Below are positions 60,419-64,000 of a stretch of DNA of 64,000 nucleotides, in pieces; the stretch's first letter is position 1; the number at the start of each line of letters is the position of its first letter. The notes beneath the pieces are model-generated. The model did not search any database. It had not been told where the DNA came from and was given only the letters and a program-made list of their open reading frames with translations. The DNA is from Callorhinus ursinus (Eukaryota; Chordata; Mammalia; Carnivora; Otariidae). The stretch is from assembly GCF_003265705.1 (NCBI RefSeq), contig NW_020312867.1:3809307-3873306 (forward strand). The letters are read 5' to 3'. The translations under genes were made by a program, and so were the position numbers.

Positions 60419-60648
60419 GGGGGTGCCTGGGTGGCTCAGTTAGAGTTAGGGTTAGGGTTAGGGTTAGGTTAAGCATCTGCCTTCGGCTCAGGTCATGATC
60501 CAGGGGTCTGGGATCGAGCCCTGCGTCGAGCTCCCTGCTCAGTGGGAAGCCTGCTTCTCCCCCTCCACTCCCCCTGCTTGTGTTCCCTCTCTCACTGTCT
60601 TCTCTCTCTGTCAAATAAATAAATAAATAAAATCTTAAAAAAAAAAAA
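60419..60648 (+). repeat. Can-SINE carrying an internal telomere-repeat tract
   Basis: Normal head (GGGGTGCCTGGGTGGCTCAG) and normal body from GCATCTGCCTTCGGCTCAGG onward. Four TTAGGG-type units lie between them at 60441-60471. AATTCAAATTAGG flanks the element. Confidence 0.92.
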
Positions 60649-60707
60649 TTCAAATTAGGTACAAACATTTACCACTGGGAGAATGCATACAAAAATTCTT
60701 ATTTCTC

Positions 60708-60740
60708 ATCGCTTCTCGGCCTTTTGGCTAAGATCAAGTG
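60708..60740 (+). pseudogene. U2 snRNA 5' fragment (retro-inserted, 3'-truncated)
   Basis: Thirty-three bases match the first 33 bases of U2 snRNA (ATCGCTTCTCGGCCTTTTGG and onward to ATCAAGTG). They are flanked by a perfect 19-base direct repeat TACAAAAATTCTTATTTCT at 60688-60706 and 60741-60759. The rest of U2 is absent. This is the signature of a 3'-truncated snRNA pseudogene inserted by L1-type reverse transcription. It is not an active U2 gene. Confidence 0.9.
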
Positions 60741-60759
60741 TACAAAAATTCTTATTTCT

Positions 60760-60970
60760 GGGGGTGCCTGGGTAGCACAGATGGTTGAGGGGCTGACTCT
60801 TGGTTTCAGCTCAGGTCAAGATCTCAGGGTTGTGGGATTGAGCCCCGAGCCCGGCTCTGCACGCAGCTCGGAGTCCACTTTGGATTCTCTCTCCCTTTCC
60901 CTGCCCCTCCCACTTGTGCACGTGCACTTTCTCTCTCAAATAAATAAATAAATAAATCTTAAAAAAAAAA
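60760..60970 (+). repeat. Can-SINE directly after the U2 fragment
   Basis: Head GGGGTGCCTGGGTAGCACAG. AAAAATTCTTATTTCT follows its tail and is the same target sequence that flanks the U2 fragment. Confidence 0.92.
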
Positions 60971-60984
60971 AATTCTTATTTCTG

Positions 60985-61860
60985 ACTCCTTTGGAAAATC
61001 AGAATACCCAGTGACCCGTGACCCGCATTCCTACAAGGCAACAACCAGCTGCAAAAACCACCACTCTGTGAAGTGTTTGCCCCCTTAGAGAGGGCATATG
61101 CTCTCTGGTTCACTGGTCTCCCCCTGCCCTCACCTCCCCACCCGCCCCCTCCTATTCTCTCCCTCACACTGATAGCAGATTTTAGTTGTCATTTATCATT
61201 GCACTTGTGCTGTTGCTTTTCTTGTAAGAGTTATGGAGGAAAACTCCGTTTACTAATTTACATTACCTCCTGGACAACAGAAGAGCCTGTAGTAGCGCAT
61301 AAGGAAAGTGCAGAAAGCAGCAGGAGTAGGGTGGCACCAATACCCCAGGCTGCCTCTTCCTAGCCTCTGACCCGGGTGAATGCAGTCTTCCCCCACACTC
61401 CAAAAATCCTCCTTTTCTGCCCTTCCTTTCCACCACGGCTGTGTCAACCAGCTCACCGTGGCTCTGAGAAATGCTGGCTCAGTCTCTGCCTGCGAAGGAG
61501 GCACAACCCTGCTGGGAAACCACTCTTGCTGCCAACACTGCCGGCAGCAAAAGTAGCTCTGAGCTGCTTCAGGGGACCTGATGGGCCCTTTCTCTCCTGA
61601 TACCGTGAGGGCTGGCGCTGGGCTTTTGCACGCACTGGGAGTCTCAGAGGTGCCAAGGGCTCCCTCTCCCTCCTTGGAGTTCCTACCCCCCAATGTTTGA
61701 TTGAACCATACAAAATTGCTAATATTTGCCCATTTTTTAACCTACAAAAATGGTAATGTCATATAGTTCAACCTACTACCCCCACAGGCAGCTCTGCCAC
61801 AGTCCCCAGAATTCTCATACTAAACCATCTCTTAGGATGAGGCTAGGGCCGCTGTTAACA
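60985..61860. other. No gene recognised
   Basis: Moderately GC-rich, unique-looking DNA. Opposing open frames exist at 61253-61693, but I see no homology or splice evidence. Confidence 0.35.
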
Positions 61861-61862
61861 TG

Positions 61863-62064
61863 GAGGGGTGACTGTGTGGCTCAGTCAGTTAAGTGTCCGA
61901 CTCTTGGTTTCAGCTCAGGTCATGATCTCACGGGTTGTGAGATCGAGCCCCGCGTTGGGCTCTGCACTCAGCACAGAGTCGGCTTCCTCTCTCCCTCTCC
62001 CTCTGCCCTTCCCCCTGCTTGTGCATGTGTGCTCTCTCAAATAAATAATCTTTTTTAAAAAAAG
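61863..62064 (+). repeat. Can-SINE
   Basis: Diverged head, full body, tail AAATAAATAATC. TGTTAACATG occurs on both sides. Confidence 0.9.
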
Positions 62065-63070
62065 GCCGGTGTTAACATGTATACATTATTTGGGAAGGTG
62101 ATAGTAATATTCCAGTCAAGAAGTGGAATTATATTAGAATTATATGATTATTTTACTTCAGATAACTTAAAAATTTTAGAGCTATTTAAAAATTTAGTCC
62201 AATCCTCCCATTTTACAGATAAGGAAACTGAGGCCTCCAGAAATGCAGTAACTTCATTTTGTTCATGTTTTATTTATATGCTCCATTTACCTCAAAAAAT
62301 GATTTGGAATTGTAGCAAATGTACCATACAAATGTAAGATATTACTAACAGGGGAAATGGGGTGTAGGGCATATGGGAACTCTCTGTATTATGCAATTTT
62401 TCTATAAATCTAATATTGTCCTAAAAATAGTTTATCTTAAAAATGATTTGAAGTGTTTTACGATCAAAACAAAACAAAAAAAATCCCCATAAAACTTAAG
62501 TTCATTAAAACTAGAAGAAAAAGAGGGAACGCACAGAGAAAAATGACATCAAAAGCATTCTGAAATTGAGATTTAGTTTTGAGTTTCCTCCAGATGCACT
62601 TCAGCACTGTTTTATTAACACTCTGTCAGATCTCCCAGAGAACAAACTAGCAGAGCGCCAAAAGAAAAGTAGGTTTCAGTGTCCCCCCAGCAAAGGAAAA
62701 GGTCAGTAGCTGGCAAATGGTAACAGCATGGATCGCATTCACGTGAGATAATGGATGTCAGCATGTTCTGTAAACTGTAAAGCACTGAATAGACAGAAAA
62801 AGGAAAACGATTCACTTCTTTTATGTATTAACTTATCCCATAAATGCTTATGAATTGGAGCTCAGTTCCTGGCAGTCTGCCACCATGATACAGACATGAG
62901 CAAGACTGGCCTCCTTTTGCTAAGAACCAGATGGGAAGGAGCAGTAACCTCTGAACCTAGGGTGGAACCTAACAGAAGAGTGATATACATTATGTTTAGT
63001 TCCCCTTACTAAATTAGTTTAGTATTTGGAAATACTCCAAAAGGAGTATTTAAATAAAGTTTAAAATAGA
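62065..63070. other. Old repeats, no gene recognised
   Basis: 62190-62260 has a MIR-like GATAAGGAAACTGAGGCCTC. 62340-62450 has L1-like A-rich text. Otherwise unassigned. Confidence 0.4.
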
Positions 63071-63078
63071 AGCAATAC

Positions 63079-63258
63079 TGGGGCGCCTGCGTGGCTCAGT
63101 TGTTAGGCGTCTGCCTTCGGCTCAGGTCGTGATCCCAGGGTCCTGGGATCGAGCCCCGCATCGGGCTCCCCGCCCTCCCTCTGCCTGCCGCTCCCCTTGC
63201 TTGTGTTCCCTCTCTCGCTGTGTCTCTCTCTGTCAAATAAACAAAATCTTTAAAAAAT
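63079..63258 (+). repeat. Can-SINE, first of a nested pair
   Basis: Head GGGGCGCCTGCGTGGCTCAG. AAATAGAAGCAA flanks the whole pair at about 63064 and 63522. Confidence 0.9.
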
Positions 63259-63266
63259 AAAATAAA

Positions 63267-63466
63267 GGGGCGGTTGGGTGGCTCAGTCGGTTAAGTGGCT
63301 GCCTTCGGCTCAGGTCATGATCCTGGGGTCCTGGGATCGAGCCCCACGTCCAGCTCCCTGCTCGGCGGAGAGCCTGCTTCTCCCTCTCCCTCTGCCTGCC
63401 GCTCTGCCTACTTGTGCTCTCTCTCTCTCTCTGTCAAATAAATAAATAAAATCTTAAAAAAAAAAA
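63267..63466 (+). repeat. Can-SINE, second of a nested pair
   Basis: Head GGGGCGGTTGGGTGGCTCAG, inserted in the A-rich tail of the previous SINE. A long (AAAAT)n tail follows to 63523. Confidence 0.9.
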
Positions 63467-63734
63467 CACAAACGCATGAGACTTAAAAAAAATAAAAAAA
63501 TAAAAAATAAAATAAAATAAAATAGAAGCAACACCACCTAGACTTGGAGGTGTATATACTGCAAGGACTGGGATGGGACTAGTATCATGAAATAGAATCT
63601 GTCACTTACAGCAAAAAAGGGAAAATGCTTGAGGGCACAACACTTTTTACTTCCTGAGCAAAGAAACTATGTATGTTTGTCTGCAGAGACAATTTCTGTT
63701 TCTCATTCCACACACAAAAAATTAGCATGTATTC

Positions 63735-64000
63735 TGCCTCCACTATGCCATGGCACCCGTGAAAACGCTCGTGGGGGGGTTGCAGAAAAAAAAAAAGCGA
63801 GTCCTGAGGTTTACTCAACTTGTAGAAGATGAAATCATGGATGCTGCCAATTTTGAGCCATTTCTTCAAGGGAGAATCAAAGTGAATGGAAAAGCTGGGA
63901 ATCTCCGTGGAGGGTAACCAAGCGCAAGATTACTGTAACTTCTGAGGAGCCTTTTTCCAAAAGGTATTTGAAATATCCCACCACAAAATATTTGAAGGGG
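63735..64000 (+). pseudogene. RPL22P: RPL22 processed pseudogene, cut by the window edge
   Basis: From ATG at 63750 the plus strand encodes a recognisable ribosomal protein eL22: MAPVK, KKKK, then [20 protein letters not shown], then AGNL. It has no introns, although the parent gene has several, so it is a retrocopy. About 12 bases are missing in the LDCTHPVEDG region. A frame break around 63912-63918 gives TAA at 63915. Homology resumes in another frame as [17 protein letters not shown]. The final third and any poly(A) tail lie beyond the window. It is not functional as eL22. Confidence 0.9.

Noticed and set aside
60440..60471. Possible chromosome fusion point marked by telomere repeats
   Set aside because: The tract is short, in one direction only, and lies wholly within one SINE with its own flanking duplication. 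The gene order around it matches human chromosome 20.
60708..60740. Possible active U2 snRNA gene
   Set aside because: Only the first 33 bases are present, with target-site duplications directly at both ends. There is no proximal or distal snRNA promoter and no 3' box.
1..64000. CRISPR arrays, tRNA genes, operons, phage or other prokaryotic systems
   Set aside because: The tRNA-like sequences are SINE heads, and the repeats are mammalian retroelements and microsatellites. The DNA is plainly mammalian nuclear.

Overview
This is a nuclear genomic window from a carnivoran mammal. The genes have spliced exons with GT/AG borders, and the window holds about 30 copies of the tRNA-Lys-derived Can-SINE, which occurs only in Carnivora. 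The copies I read have the arctoid-type head and CT-rich body. I saw no copy with the dog SINEC_Cf head and no felid-type tail, so a bear, seal, mustelid or relative fits better than dog or cat. That species call is an inference.

The layout matches human 20q11.22 read in reverse: ERGIC3 - C20orf173 - CEP250. Bases 1-4.8 kb hold the first four coding exons and the CpG-rich promoter of ERGIC3 (minus strand; the rest of the gene lies off the left edge), in a background of old L1, L2 and MaLR repeats. Bases 5-12.9 kb are intergenic and repeat-rich. Bases 12.9-15.1 kb hold C20orf173 (plus strand), which reads as a decayed ST3GAL-type sialyltransferase with a broken last exon. At 19.1-20.4 kb there is a second, more heavily broken set of sialyltransferase-like exons on the same strand. 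Bases 21.66-58.6 kb hold CEP250 (C-Nap1, minus strand). I could assemble all 32 coding exons into one uninterrupted frame of 2442 codons plus stop, including a 2616-bp exon that encodes only coiled coil. Bases 58.6-64 kb are mostly repeats: a SINE carrying telomere repeats, a U2 snRNA fragment with target-site duplications, and an RPL22 processed pseudogene cut by the right edge.

The three genes do not form a pathway. ERGIC3 is an early-secretory-pathway membrane protein, CEP250 is the centriole-linker anchor, and C20orf173 has no known function. The most notable material is the tandem pair of decaying sialyltransferase relatives, the internal 35/31-residue repeat in CEP250, the telomere tract inside a SINE, and the duplicated LTR/L2 junction on either side of the ERGIC3 promoter. 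No bacterial-type systems, CRISPR arrays or operons are present.
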